A stretch of DNA of 64,000 nucleotides from Oceanirhabdus sp. W0125-5. GTDB lineage: Bacteria; Bacillota; Clostridia; Clostridiales; Clostridiaceae. The translations under genes and the position numbers were made by a program. The DNA lies in assembly GCF_027938815.1 (NCBI RefSeq), contig NZ_CP115913.1:5552001-5616000 (forward strand), in the 5' to 3' direction. Positions within the stretch are counted from its first letter, which is position 1, and each line of letters starts with the position of its first letter. The notes under the pieces were generated by a model. It saw nothing but the letters and a program-made list of their open reading frames with translations. It had not been told where the DNA came from and did no database searches. Positions 35,682 to 44,877 of the stretch are shown here, in pieces.

Positions 35682-36653
35682 CTAAAAGTTTCTATTCAAT
35701 AATTTCTCTGTTACATCCTTAATTATTTTTTTACTTTCACATTCAGGTAATTTATCTATATTATCAAATGCTTTCTTTGTATATTTATCAGCTAATTCTC
35801 TAGCCTTTTCTATCCCCTTATATTCTTTAACCAATTCAATCAAGTCTTTCACATCCCCTTCACTTAAGGAAGAGTTGTCCAAAATATCTGCGATTTTATT
35901 TTCCTTATCCTCACCCATAGCATATAAAAGTGGCAGTGTGTAATAACCACTTATAAGATCCCTTTGAGCTCCTTTACCTAGTTTCTTATCATTACCTCTA
36001 AAATCAAGTATGTCATCCATTATCTGAAATGCCATACCAATATGATATCCAATTTTACCAAGTAATTTTGAGATTTTATCATCACATCCTGCTTCATTTG
36101 CTCCAGTATAAAAACTAATAGCAAACAATGCTGCAGTCTTTCCAGATATAATTTTAAGATATTTTCTTACGCTTGTACTCTTAGAATACCTGAGATTGTA
36201 TTGAACTATCTCACCCATACATATCTTAGATATTGCCTTTGATATATTTTTTAAATTCTCTGGTGAATAGTTATATTCAGATAGCATAATAAAACACTGG
36301 CAGAATAAAAAATCTCCAATATAAACTGCATATTCTTTTCCATACTTAGATTGTATTGTTTCCAAACCCCTTCTTAGTTTAGATTCATCCACAATGTCAT
36401 CATGTACCAATGTTGCTGTATGCATCATCTCAATAGTTGCTGCTAAATTCTGCATCTTTTCATGTTCATACTCACCAAATTTTGCTGATAATACTAAAAA
36501 TGCTGGTCTTAACATTTTTCCACCTGCATCAATTAAAGGAGATATTGCTTTAGTAAATTCAGTTTCTCTAGACTTTATATTAGCCTTCATAATATTAGTT
36601 ACATTTTCTAATTCTTGTTCTATTTGAGGGTATTCTTTCCAAAACCTATTCAT
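35682..36653 (-). CDS. Polyprenyl diphosphate synthase (DmkB/HepT-like)
   Basis: 323 residues. Long-chain trans-prenyltransferase with GGKMLRPAFLVLS, first Asp motif LVHDDIVDESKLRRG, second Asp motif FQIMDDILDFRG, and GKTAALFAIS. It supplies the quinone side chain to the two UbiA-type enzymes of the locus, as DmkB does in Listeria. AGGTGAT precedes ATG 36653; the longer frame to 36722 is not supported. First gene of the ten-gene run down to 27622. Confidence 0.93.
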   Translation of the reverse strand: MNRFWKEYPQIEQELENVTNIMKANIKSRETEFTKAISPLIDAGGKMLRPAFLVLSAKFGEYEHEKMQNLAATIEMMHTATLVHDDIVDESKLRRGLETIQSKYGKEYAVYIGDFLFCQCFIMLSEYNYSPENLKNISKAISKICMGEIVQYNLRYSKSTSVRKYLKIISGKTAALFAISFYTGANEAGCDDKISKLLGKIGYHIGMAFQIMDDILDFRGNDKKLGKGAQRDLISGYYTLPLLYAMGEDKENKIADILDNSSLSEGDVKDLIELVKEYKGIEKARELADKYTKKAFDNIDKLPECESKKIIKDVTEKLLNRNF

Positions 36654-36862
36654 TTTATCACCTTGTTTAATTATTTTATATTGAATTTCTTTCATTTGAT
36701 TGATAATAACTCTCAATAACACTATAATAAAAATTTATTCAAAAGAAAAGAGGTATATAGAAGTTATCTCAACATAATTTTCCATACTTATATTAAATCA
36801 TAATATTAGAACTTATCAATCAAATAATTCAAAATTTTACAAAATATATGTACAAATATATC

Positions 36863-36894
36863 AAATGTCCTTTTATTTATATAAAAGGACATTT
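36863..36894 (-). terminator. Hairpin behind ndh2
   Basis: Perfect 13-bp stem AAATGTCCTTTTA / TAAAAGGACATTT, 6-base loop, no clear T-run on the minus strand. Probably a weak terminator separating ndh2 from dmkB; the 200 bases between otherwise hold no gene. Confidence 0.5.
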
Positions 36895-36914
36895 GGGAAA
36901 TTTTTATTCTAATT

Positions 36915-38819
36915 TTAATCTACATATAAATATGATTTTTTAACGAACCCAATGTTCTTCCACCACTTTTTCAGAACAGGTAATACATAGTAATCTAATC
37001 CAAATGTACTTCCTGAACCACCTATAAGTGCAATTGCAGCACCCATATACCATAACATTTCAGCTGGAGCCATTCCCGATGACCATATCATCATACCCAT
37101 TACCAATGAAATTATTGAAGCAAGTGCAGTAAACAACCCTGCAATTAACAGTAGTCCTACTACAATCTCACCAATTACCATTCCAGTCTGGAATACCTTT
37201 GCTAAGAAAGTATAACCACCTTCTCCATTATAGAAGAATGCATCCATTGACCATTTAACAATATTTTCAATAAATTCTGGTACAGGCAGTGCCGCTCCCC
37301 ATTGTGAAACAGCTTCAGTTGCTCCTCCTGCAGCAGCTGTCGATGCTGAAGTTGTTGCCTCTACTACCTTTTCTGCTGCTTGAGCAGCAGCAGTTGCTGC
37401 TGTTGTTCCATCAACCGCTGGTGGTGCAGGTATCAAGAATATCTTTGAAGGATCATCTATTATTTTTTCTAATTTTTCAATTCCTTCATGGAGCCATTTA
37501 TACCCAACAAAAATCCTCAATGGTACTAGCCAGAAGTTTGGAGATGCCTTTGAAAAATGTCCTCCAACAAAACTTCTTCTATCTTTAATGTGGAAAAATT
37601 CATGAATAATATACGACCAACATTTATTAAATCCAGCAACTTGGAAGAAGTATACTAAGTTAATAAAATGCTTTACAAATGCTGCGAAGAAACCAGATAA
37701 TCCAAAGAATTTCCCTGGCATACCTAAATGAGCTACAGCATATTTTCCTCCTACACAAACCATTGCACCATGGAAGGCTGGTTTGTAGGATTTCTTTTCT
37801 CCACCTTTTATATCACTATAAATATTATGAGCTACTAGTGGAGCTGAACTCTCAGCATTCTCTACCATCTGAGGGACAGGTCTTTCTTCCCCTTCTGGAA
37901 TATAGAAAATATTATCTCCAACAACATAAACATTCTCATGTTCTAAAGACTGAAGCTTATCATTTGTAACTATTCTTTTTCTACCCGTCTGTTCTAAATC
38001 CATCTTACCAACTATATCTGAACCTTCAACACCAGCTGCCCAGATTACAGTTTTTGTTTTTATTGTACCCTTATCTCCTAAGGTAACAGAGTTCTTAGAT
38101 ACCTCTGTTATTCCTGCATTAGTAACTACTTGTACATCTAATTTTCTAAGTCTATTTTCAACTTTTCTAATCAACTTATCAGGGAATATAGGTAATATCT
38201 TTGGCATAGCATCTACTACATATAACTTTACTTCTTCTCTAGGTACGCAGAAATCTTTGCAAAGTCTATCCTTCCACTCACCTAATTCACCTATCATCTC
38301 TATTCCTGTGAATCCTCCACCTACTACAACGAAAGTTAACATTTTCTGTCTCTTTTCTTTATTAGGTTCTTTCACAGCTTCTCTAAACATATGAAGAATA
38401 TGTTCTTTTAGCTCAACTGCATCTTCATATGACCACAGCTTACGAGAATATTCCTCTGCTCCAGGTATTCCAAAGTAAGTTGGTTGACACCCTGTACCGA
38501 TTACTAAATAATCATATTCATAAGAATTCTTATCTGATTTTAATACCTTATTATCAAAATCAAGATCTGTTATCTCATCAAGCACAACATTTACATTTCT
38601 CTTTGCAAATATTTTTTTAAGATCAATTTTAATAGAGTCTTCTGATACTCTATTTGCAGCAACTTCATGAAGCTCAGTAAGCAGTGTATGATAAGGTTTC
38701 TTGTCTATAAGTGTTATTTCAATATCTTTCTCTTTCTTAAGCTTTTTGGCAAGTTTTTTAGCGGTTAATACACCACCATATCCACCGCCTAATACCACTA
38801 TTTTCTTCTTAGGATTCAT
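36915..38819 (-). CDS. Type II NADH dehydrogenase with C-terminal membrane domain (Ndh2-like)
   Basis: 634 residues. FAD motif VVLGGGYGGVLTAKKL, NADH motif VVVGGGFTGIEMIGEL, AAGVEG and VYVVGDN form the NDH-2 core to about residue 400. A ~235-residue tail follows, with a helix near PLRIFVGYKWLHEGIEKL, an Ala/Thr-rich linker (~485-520) and helices resembling DoxX proteins. Ordinary NDH-2 lacks this tail, while Ndh2 of the Listeria FLEET locus carries an extra membrane domain. It should oxidise NADH and reduce demethylmenaquinone. GGGGG lies before ATG 38819. Confidence 0.9.
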   Translation of the reverse strand: MNPKKKIVVLGGGYGGVLTAKKLAKKLKKEKDIEITLIDKKPYHTLLTELHEVAANRVSEDSIKIDLKKIFAKRNVNVVLDEITDLDFDNKVLKSDKNSYEYDYLVIGTGCQPTYFGIPGAEEYSRKLWSYEDAVELKEHILHMFREAVKEPNKEKRQKMLTFVVVGGGFTGIEMIGELGEWKDRLCKDFCVPREEVKLYVVDAMPKILPIFPDKLIRKVENRLRKLDVQVVTNAGITEVSKNSVTLGDKGTIKTKTVIWAAGVEGSDIVGKMDLEQTGRKRIVTNDKLQSLEHENVYVVGDNIFYIPEGEERPVPQMVENAESSAPLVAHNIYSDIKGGEKKSYKPAFHGAMVCVGGKYAVAHLGMPGKFFGLSGFFAAFVKHFINLVYFFQVAGFNKCWSYIIHEFFHIKDRRSFVGGHFSKASPNFWLVPLRIFVGYKWLHEGIEKLEKIIDDPSKIFLIPAPPAVDGTTAATAAAQAAEKVVEATTSASTAAAGGATEAVSQWGAALPVPEFIENIVKWSMDAFFYNGEGGYTFLAKVFQTGMVIGEIVVGLLLIAGLFTALASIISLVMGMMIWSSGMAPAEMLWYMGAAIALIGGSGSTFGLDYYVLPVLKKWWKNIGFVKKSYLYVD

Positions 38820-38945
38820 ATCTTGTCCCCCCATCTGGTAACAATTATTTCTCTAATTTTACATAACATCATTTCCATTAAAACAATTATTAATTACATC
38901 CATTATTATTCAATTTTCATATTTCTTTACCTTAGTTAAAATTTT

Positions 38946-38991
38946 ATCATACCCTGCTCATATGTCCATACAAGCCACTCTTTTGGTCATT
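38946..38991 (-). promoter_or_regulatory. ndh2 promoter with TTTTGGTCATT motif
   Basis: Minus strand: TTGTAT (38968-38973), 16 bases, TATGAT (38946-38951). Just upstream is TTTTGGTCATT (38981-38991, plus-strand reading), also found twice upstream of pplA in the same position relative to its promoter. Confidence 0.5.
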
Positions 38992-39031
38992 ATTATTATA
39001 TTTTGTTAATTTAGTTCACAGGAATAAATTA

Positions 39032-39060
39032 TTTACTTTAATCATAATCAATGTTATAAT
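39032..39060 (+). promoter_or_regulatory. Sigma-A promoter of apbE
   Basis: TTTACT, 17 bases, TATAAT, giving a leader of about 140 bases before apbE. The leader has a small perfect hairpin AAAGAGA-CC-TCTCTTT (39088-39103). No FMN riboswitch recognised. Confidence 0.65.
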
Positions 39061-39203
39061 CACTTCATTATTGCATTTCATTTATTCAAAGAGACCTCTC
39101 TTTAAAAATTATCCATTCCTATGATTCATTTTTATTTTCTATTACCATTTTTCATATAATTAAAAATATATTTCTGTTTATCAGATTTGAAAGGAGAGTC
39201 CCT

Positions 39204-40277
39204 ATGATAAAGCACTCAAAAAAAATTATTTTTCTATTAATCATAACTGTTTTAATTGTAATTTTAAAATTCACAACATCTGATTCCTCTCAGAAGCAAA
39301 GTAAAGAACCAATAAATCTGCCAATATCTAAAACAGCTTTTTTTATGGGAACTGTAATAGATATTAACATATACGAACCAGTATCTGATGATGTATTTGA
39401 AGATGTTTTTGAAATACTAAATTCCATTGAAAATAAAATGAGTTTAAATTTAAATGATAGTGAAATAACTAAAATCAATGCTAATTCAGGTAGTGCTGAA
39501 GTGAAAGTTTCTCCTGAAACCTTTTATGTAATAAATAGGGGTAAGTACTACTCTTCTTTATCTAACGGTGTATTTGATATCAGTATTGGCCCTTTAGTAA
39601 AGTTATGGGACATAGGTTCTGAAAATGCTCGTGTACCTAGCCAAACTGAGATAGATAACACTATAAAAAAAATTAATTATAAAAACATATTATTAGATGA
39701 ATCAAATCAAAGCGTAAAACTTAAAAATTATGATATGATGCTCGATTTAGGAGCCATTGCAAAGGGTTACGCTGCAGATGAAATTATAAAATATTTAGAA
39801 TCAAAAAATATTAGCAGCGCTATTATTAGTCTAGGTGGTAACATTTATGCCATGGGGGTAAAACCTAACTCTAATCCTTGGAAAATAGGAATACAAAATC
39901 CCTTTTCTGATCGCGGAGAACATCTTGGCATAATTCAGGTGAAAAATAAATCAGTGGTAACTTCAGGAATATATGAAAGATACTTAGAAAAAGAAGGTAT
40001 AAGATATCATCACATATTAAATCCTTTCACTGGATATCCTGTTGAAAATTCATTAGCAAGTGTATCAATTATATCCGATAAATCAATTGATGGAGATGGT
40101 CTTTCTACTTCAGTATTCTCTATGGATGTTGAAGAAGGACATAAGTTAATTGAAACCTTAGAAGGTGTTGATGCAATATTTGTAACTAAAAATAATGAGA
40201 TTTTTATTACCTCTGGTATTGAAAGTAATTTTAGGATTACTGATGATAATTTTAAATTAGAAACATTGAAAAAATAA
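39204..40277 (+). CDS. apbE: ApbE-type FAD:protein FMN transferase (FmnB-like)
   Basis: 357 residues. N-terminal membrane anchor (IIFLLIITVLIVILKF) without a lipobox Cys, so it acts outside the cytoplasmic membrane. ApbE features: MGTVIDINIYE, DISIGPLVKLWDIG, DLGAIAKGYAADEI, SLGGNIYAMG, TSGIYERY and HHILNPFTGYPVE. It attaches FMN to Thr of TGATxT-type sites, and the two FMN-binding lipoproteins of the locus (30867, 44878) are its obvious substrates. GGAGAG precedes ATG. Confidence 0.94.
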   Translation: MIKHSKKIIFLLIITVLIVILKFTTSDSSQKQSKEPINLPISKTAFFMGTVIDINIYEPVSDDVFEDVFEILNSIENKMSLNLNDSEITKINANSGSAEVKVSPETFYVINRGKYYSSLSNGVFDISIGPLVKLWDIGSENARVPSQTEIDNTIKKINYKNILLDESNQSVKLKNYDMMLDLGAIAKGYAADEIIKYLESKNISSAIISLGGNIYAMGVKPNSNPWKIGIQNPFSDRGEHLGIIQVKNKSVVTSGIYERYLEKEGIRYHHILNPFTGYPVENSLASVSIISDKSIDGDGLSTSVFSMDVEEGHKLIETLEGVDAIFVTKNNEIFITSGIESNFRITDDNFKLETLKK

Positions 40278-40306
40278 ACAAGTCATATGACTAGTTTATT
40301 TTTTTG
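40273..40306 (+). terminator. Terminator of apbE
   Basis: Near-perfect 14-bp stem AAATAAACAAGTCA / TGACTAGTTTATTT with T6. The next gene starts 40 bases later, so read-through may supply it. Confidence 0.8.
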
Positions 40307-40347
40307 ATATGCCTTAATACATAAAAATTAACAGGAGTGTGTACACA

Positions 40348-41298
40348 ATGAAAAGAAAGAATTTATTAATTGCTTTAATATTAATCATAAGTATTTCTCT
40401 ATTAGGATGCACAAATAAAAATACTAAAGAGGTAGCTTCTACCCCTCTAAAGCCTTTAACTATAGGAGTAATGCCTGATTTAGATTCTATTCCATTCATT
40501 ATTGCAGAACATAATGGATACTTTAAAGAAGAAGGTATTGCGGTTACTATAGAACATTTTAAAAGCGCAATGGACAGAGATACAGCTCTACAAACAAAAA
40601 AACTTGATGGTGCTATATCAGATATGCTTGCTGTTGTATTCTTTAATGATAATGATTTTGATGTTAAGATTACTTCAAAAACAGAGGGTAGTTTCAAATT
40701 AATCGCTGGAAAAGATTCAGGAATATCTAATATTAATCAAGTAGAAGGAAAATCCATAGGAATATCAAAAAATACTATTATAGAATACTTAACTGATAGA
40801 ATCATGGAGATTTCAAATGTTGACGTAAATGCACCTGAAAAAGTAGCAATCCCAAAGATACCTACTAGATTAGAAATGCTTAATAACGGGAAATTGGACA
40901 TGGCTACACTACCAGAACCCCTTGCCAGCCTTGCAGTAACAGCTGGTGGTTCTATCATAAACAGTTCAGATGAACTAGGTGTAAACCCTGGAATAATGTT
41001 ATTTACAAGTGATGCAATAGACTCAAAAACAAACGAGATCAAAGCACTTTATAGAGCTTACAACAAAGCTGTTAACTACTTAAAAGAAGAAAAAATTGAG
41101 AACTATATTGACTTTGTTATTGAAGAAGCTGGTTTTCCAAAGAACATTAAAGATACATTAACTCTTCCTAATTACACTGAAGCTTCTATGCCTTCAGAAA
41201 AAGAATTAGAAGAAGTATTAACTTGGCTTAAATCAAAAGAATTAACTACGAATGACTATACTTTAAAAGAATTATCTACTGATAAATTCGTTAAATAA
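40348..41298 (+). CDS. NMT1/SsuA-type ABC substrate-binding lipoprotein
   Basis: 316 residues. Lipobox LLGC, then a type II periplasmic-binding fold with IGVMPDLDSIPFIIAEHNGY, FKEEGI, LDGAISDMLAV and a central KLDMATLPEPLASLA. This resembles NMT1/THI5 and sulfonate binding proteins. The cognate ATPase and permease are likely those at 31994 and 31248. Substrate unknown; given the neighbours a quinone or flavin precursor is conceivable. AGGAG fits ATG 40348. Confidence 0.85.
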   Translation: MKRKNLLIALILIISISLLGCTNKNTKEVASTPLKPLTIGVMPDLDSIPFIIAEHNGYFKEEGIAVTIEHFKSAMDRDTALQTKKLDGAISDMLAVVFFNDNDFDVKITSKTEGSFKLIAGKDSGISNINQVEGKSIGISKNTIIEYLTDRIMEISNVDVNAPEKVAIPKIPTRLEMLNNGKLDMATLPEPLASLAVTAGGSIINSSDELGVNPGIMLFTSDAIDSKTNEIKALYRAYNKAVNYLKEEKIENYIDFVIEEAGFPKNIKDTLTLPNYTEASMPSEKELEEVLTWLKSKELTTNDYTLKELSTDKFVK

Positions 41299-41307
41299 AA
41301 CAAAAAC

Positions 41308-41516
41308 CTATAACAGTGGACAATGGAAAACGATGGATGGTTCTGACCCCAAGGTCAGAACCTACATTTTATCTTAAAATAAAACATTATATTTAAAGTA
41401 AAATGTTTCAGCTCACTGAAACGAGTAAACACGTTTTGTCTAAAGAAAAAATATTTAAAATTTCTCGGAGAGAAATGTCCATCATTCTCCATTCTACATT
41501 CTCAATTCTCCATTAA
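41308..41516. repeat. Structured intergenic repeat, copy B, with terminal inverted repeats
   Basis: About 209 bp related to the element at 27325. Ends: AATGGAAAACGATGGATGG on the left and its imperfect inverse AATGGAGAATGATGGACAT on the right. Hairpins in the same order: GTTCTGACC-CCAA-GGTCAGAAC (41340-41361), GTTTCAG-CTCA-CTGAAAC (41405-41422), ATTTCTC-GGA-GAGAAAT (41460-41476). Stem sequences differ from copy A by paired changes, while GAAACGAGTAAA and TTTCTCGGAGAGAAAT are constant. Confidence 0.75.
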
Positions 41517-41591
41517 TAAAGTAATTATTTGAAAACAAAATTAATGAAATTAAAGATATAATTATTCTTTAGAAACAATAAGGGGGTTCTC

Positions 41592-43520
41592 ATGAGTAGA
41601 TTTTTTAATGGTAAAGAAATAGAATTATTAGCCCCTGCGGGGACCTATGAAATTTTTGAGAAGATAATACATAGCGGTGCTGATGCAGTATACTTCGGTG
41701 GTAAAATTTTAAATATGCGTATGCATAGAAAAGATTACAATTTCTCAAATGATGAGATAAAAAAAGCTATTGAAATAGCCCATTCTTTGAATAAAAAAGT
41801 TTACATAACAGTGAATAATCTATTAAGCCATCAGGATTTAAATGATGCTGAAGAATATTTAAAATTTTTAGAAGAAGTTCAACCAGATGCTTTAATTGTT
41901 CAGGATATGAGTATTATAGAATTAGTAAATCGTCTAAACTTAAAACTAGAATTACATTCATCTGTAATGATGAATGTGCATAACCTGGAAACAATAAATG
42001 TTTTAAAGAATTTAGGAGTATCTAGAGTTGTTCTTTCTAGAGATATGGATTTAAAAACCATACGCTCTTTACATAACCAATCTAATATGGAATTCGAATA
42101 CTTTACTCATGGTGATATGTGTGTAGCTCATGGTGCTCAGTGCTTATACAGTGGTATGATTTTTGGAAAGAGCAGCAACCGTGGATTATGTATGAAACCA
42201 TGTCGTTGGAATTTTACAATAAAGAAAGATGGCTATGTTTATCCTACTGAATTTCCAATGGCAGTTAAAGATATGTCTATGTATGAACATCTGCCTGAAA
42301 TGATACATGCTGGTATAGTTTCTTTTAAGATTGAAGGAAGAATGAGAGATTCAGATTACTTGGTTAAATTAATCAACTATTATAGTGACTCAATAGATAG
42401 ATATATAGAAGATCCTCTATCCTATGATAGAAAAAAAGATTCTAAAGCTATTTACGAAAATCGTAAAAGAGACTTATCTACATGCAGTGCTTTTGGAATT
42501 CCAGGACTGTCCAATATAAATAGACGTTACGAAGGAACAGGGAAATTCTATAGCCACGGAAGAGTTTTCAGTAAGCCAATTGAAGAAATAGAACTTCGTG
42601 ATGATAGAATTAAAGAAATAAAAAGCAATCTGTCAGAGGGTATTAATTCAGCCTCTCATAAAGCTAATTTAAGCGTAAAGGTAAGTTCCTATGATCAAGC
42701 TAAAGTTGCCCTTGAAGAAGGGGCTGATATTATATATCTATCAGGTGAGGTCTTTGAACCTAATACGCCTTTTAGTAAAAGCGAAATACTTGAGATAACT
42801 AAACATAAAAAAGACACCAAAATATATCTTGCTTTGCCTAGAATGATGTTTGAGGATGATTTCTCAAGATACGCTCAATTGTTAAATGAAAACAATTTAG
42901 GAATAGATGGTTTACTTGTTACTAACTTAGGTGCTATAGAAAAATTTAAACACTTAGGACTTGAGCTAGTTGGTGATTATTCATTAAATATATATAATCA
43001 TGAAGCAGCTTTATTCTATAAAAACCAAGGCTTATCTTCTGCATCTTTATCTGTAGAAGCTCCTTTAAATGATGCAAAAGAAACCATAACTAAATCCACA
43101 CTACCTATAGAAGTCATAGTACATGGTTCTCCAGTGGTGATGTATATGGATCATGATTTATTTGAAAATACAGAAGTTTTAGAGCCAACAAAAACTGAAG
43201 ACAACAAGTATTATAACAATAATGTATTAGTTTTAAGAGATGATAAAGGATATGAACATCCTGTATATAGAGATAACTTTGGTAGAAATCATATGTTACT
43301 ATACAAAGAACTCTGTTATCTGCCTTTCTTAAAGGAACTAAACCATATGGGTGTTAGAAGTTTCAGAATAGAAGGATTCCATTATTCCTTAGACAATTTA
43401 AGAAGTATTTTAAATGTATATAGACAAGCTATTGATAATTTTGAAAAGTGTATTCCATTATTTAATTCACTTTCCCCTAATTATGGTGGATTTACTTTAG
43501 GTGCTTTTCAGTTTAATTAA
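41592..43520 (+). CDS. Peptidase U32-family protein (tRNA/rRNA hydroxylation type)
   Basis: 642 residues. N-terminal U32 barrel beginning LLAPAGTYEIFEKIIHSGAD, AVYFGG, with the family signature EYFTHGDMCVAHGAQCLYSG and a following CMKPCRW, the Cys set proposed to hold an Fe-S cluster. FKIEGRMRDSDYL follows. The second half (~370-640) is a further U32-like barrel. Relatives (TrhP/YrrO, RlhA) hydroxylate tRNA or rRNA rather than acting as proteases. GGGGG lies before ATG. It is followed 24 bases later by the aminotransferase gene. Confidence 0.88.
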   Translation: MSRFFNGKEIELLAPAGTYEIFEKIIHSGADAVYFGGKILNMRMHRKDYNFSNDEIKKAIEIAHSLNKKVYITVNNLLSHQDLNDAEEYLKFLEEVQPDALIVQDMSIIELVNRLNLKLELHSSVMMNVHNLETINVLKNLGVSRVVLSRDMDLKTIRSLHNQSNMEFEYFTHGDMCVAHGAQCLYSGMIFGKSSNRGLCMKPCRWNFTIKKDGYVYPTEFPMAVKDMSMYEHLPEMIHAGIVSFKIEGRMRDSDYLVKLINYYSDSIDRYIEDPLSYDRKKDSKAIYENRKRDLSTCSAFGIPGLSNINRRYEGTGKFYSHGRVFSKPIEEIELRDDRIKEIKSNLSEGINSASHKANLSVKVSSYDQAKVALEEGADIIYLSGEVFEPNTPFSKSEILEITKHKKDTKIYLALPRMMFEDDFSRYAQLLNENNLGIDGLLVTNLGAIEKFKHLGLELVGDYSLNIYNHEAALFYKNQGLSSASLSVEAPLNDAKETITKSTLPIEVIVHGSPVVMYMDHDLFENTEVLEPTKTEDNKYYNNNVLVLRDDKGYEHPVYRDNFGRNHMLLYKELCYLPFLKELNHMGVRSFRIEGFHYSLDNLRSILNVYRQAIDNFEKCIPLFNSLSPNYGGFTLGAFQFN

Positions 43521-43544
43521 ATTAACCATAAAGGAGAAATAGAT

Positions 43545-44822
43545 ATGAGTAATTATATAGGGCCTCAAAAAATAATTGAAAAGAAAAAAGAATTTTTATT
43601 CCCTTGCTCACATCATTTTTATAAAAATCCCCCTCAAATTGTAAGGGGAGAGATGCAATACTTATTTGATTCAGAAGGAAATAAATATTTAGATTTCTTT
43701 GCAGGTGTTTCCGTTATGAATTGTGGACACTGTAATCCAGAAATTCTAGAAGCTTCCATTGCCCAAATGAAAACTCTTCAACATACAACTACCATTTATC
43801 TAAATCAACCAATAGTTGACCTTGCTGAAAAGTTATCTCATGTTTTGCCTGGTGATATAAAACATTCATTTTTCTGTTGTACAGGTTCAGAAGCCAATGA
43901 AGGTGCTATTTTACTTGCAAGACTTTATACTGGAAAGCATGGAATCATCTCACTGAGCAATAGTCTCCATGGTAGAACTTATTTAACAATGAGTGCTACT
44001 GCTATTCCAATGTGGAGAGTTGATCCATCACTTGATGATTCAGTTACAATTGTTCCTAATGCATATGATAAGAACAAATTGCTTGATGAAGCTGCCAGAG
44101 TTTCTCTGGAAGAGATTGAAAATGTGATTGATAGCAAAGGTGCTGAAAACTTTGCAGCGTTAATAGTAGAACCTATTCAAGGGAATGGCGGTATAATAAC
44201 TCCTCCAAAATGGTATTTCAAAGAGTTAAAATTATTACTTGAAAAACATAATATTTTAATGATAGTTGATGAAGTACAAACAGGTTTTGCTAGAACAGGT
44301 AAGATGTTTGCCATAGAAAATTATGATGTAGTACCTGATATAATCACTATGGCTAAAGCACTAGGTAATGGAATGCCGATCTCTGCATTCTGTGCTAATG
44401 ATGAAATTGCTTCTGCCTTTACTAAACCTTCTGCATCTACATTAGGTGGTAACCCTGTAGCATCTAGTACGGCTATTGCAGTACTTGACTATATAGAGAA
44501 GTACAACCTATGTGAAGTTGCAGAGAAGTTAGGTGAAAAGCTTAAAAATGGACTTCTAAATCTTAAAGAAAAACATCCAATAATATCAGATATTAGAGGC
44601 CTTGGTTTAATGTTAGGAGCTGAGTTATTAAGGGATAATGGTGAACCAGCAACTGAAGAAACTGATGTAATATTGGAAGAGTTAAAGGATAGAGGCATTC
44701 TACTAGGGAAAAATGGACTGGGTAGAAATGTCCTTGCCTTTCAACCACCTTTAGTTATAAATGAAGATGATGTTGACTTTGTCCTATGTCAGTTAGATGA
44801 AATTCTTTGTAATCTAAATTAA
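43545..44822 (+). CDS. Class III aminotransferase (AGXT2/acetylornithine type)
   Basis: 425 residues. PLP-dependent class III features: GNKYLDFFAGVSVMNCGHCN, FCCTGSEANEGAI, SLHGRTYLTMSAT, MIVDEVQTGFARTGKMFA, PLP-Lys in ITMAKALGNGMPIS and STLGGNPVASSTA. The set is closest to alanine-glyoxylate/beta-alanine-pyruvate and related omega-aminotransferases; exact substrates are not determined. Likely co-transcribed with the U32 gene; AAGGAG precedes ATG. Confidence 0.88.
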   Translation: MSNYIGPQKIIEKKKEFLFPCSHHFYKNPPQIVRGEMQYLFDSEGNKYLDFFAGVSVMNCGHCNPEILEASIAQMKTLQHTTTIYLNQPIVDLAEKLSHVLPGDIKHSFFCCTGSEANEGAILLARLYTGKHGIISLSNSLHGRTYLTMSATAIPMWRVDPSLDDSVTIVPNAYDKNKLLDEAARVSLEEIENVIDSKGAENFAALIVEPIQGNGGIITPPKWYFKELKLLLEKHNILMIVDEVQTGFARTGKMFAIENYDVVPDIITMAKALGNGMPISAFCANDEIASAFTKPSASTLGGNPVASSTAIAVLDYIEKYNLCEVAEKLGEKLKNGLLNLKEKHPIISDIRGLGLMLGAELLRDNGEPATEETDVILEELKDRGILLGKNGLGRNVLAFQPPLVINEDDVDFVLCQLDEILCNLN

Positions 44823-44828
44823 TAAATA

Positions 44829-44857
44829 AAAATAGCCTAGAATTCTAGGCTATTTTT
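44829..44857. terminator. Bidirectional terminator between aminotransferase and pplA
   Basis: Perfect palindromic stem AAAATAGCCTAG / CTAGGCTATTTT, AATT loop, A/T runs on both sides. Confidence 0.9.
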
Positions 44858-44877
44858 ATTTATTATATTAATCTACA

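Noticed and set aside
39061..39203. FMN riboswitch before apbE
   Set aside because: The leader lacks the conserved RFN core; only a small 7-bp hairpin is visible.
41592..43520. U32 protein as a true secreted collagenase
   Set aside because: No signal peptide, and the Cys signature fits Fe-S-dependent RNA hydroxylation relatives better than a protease.
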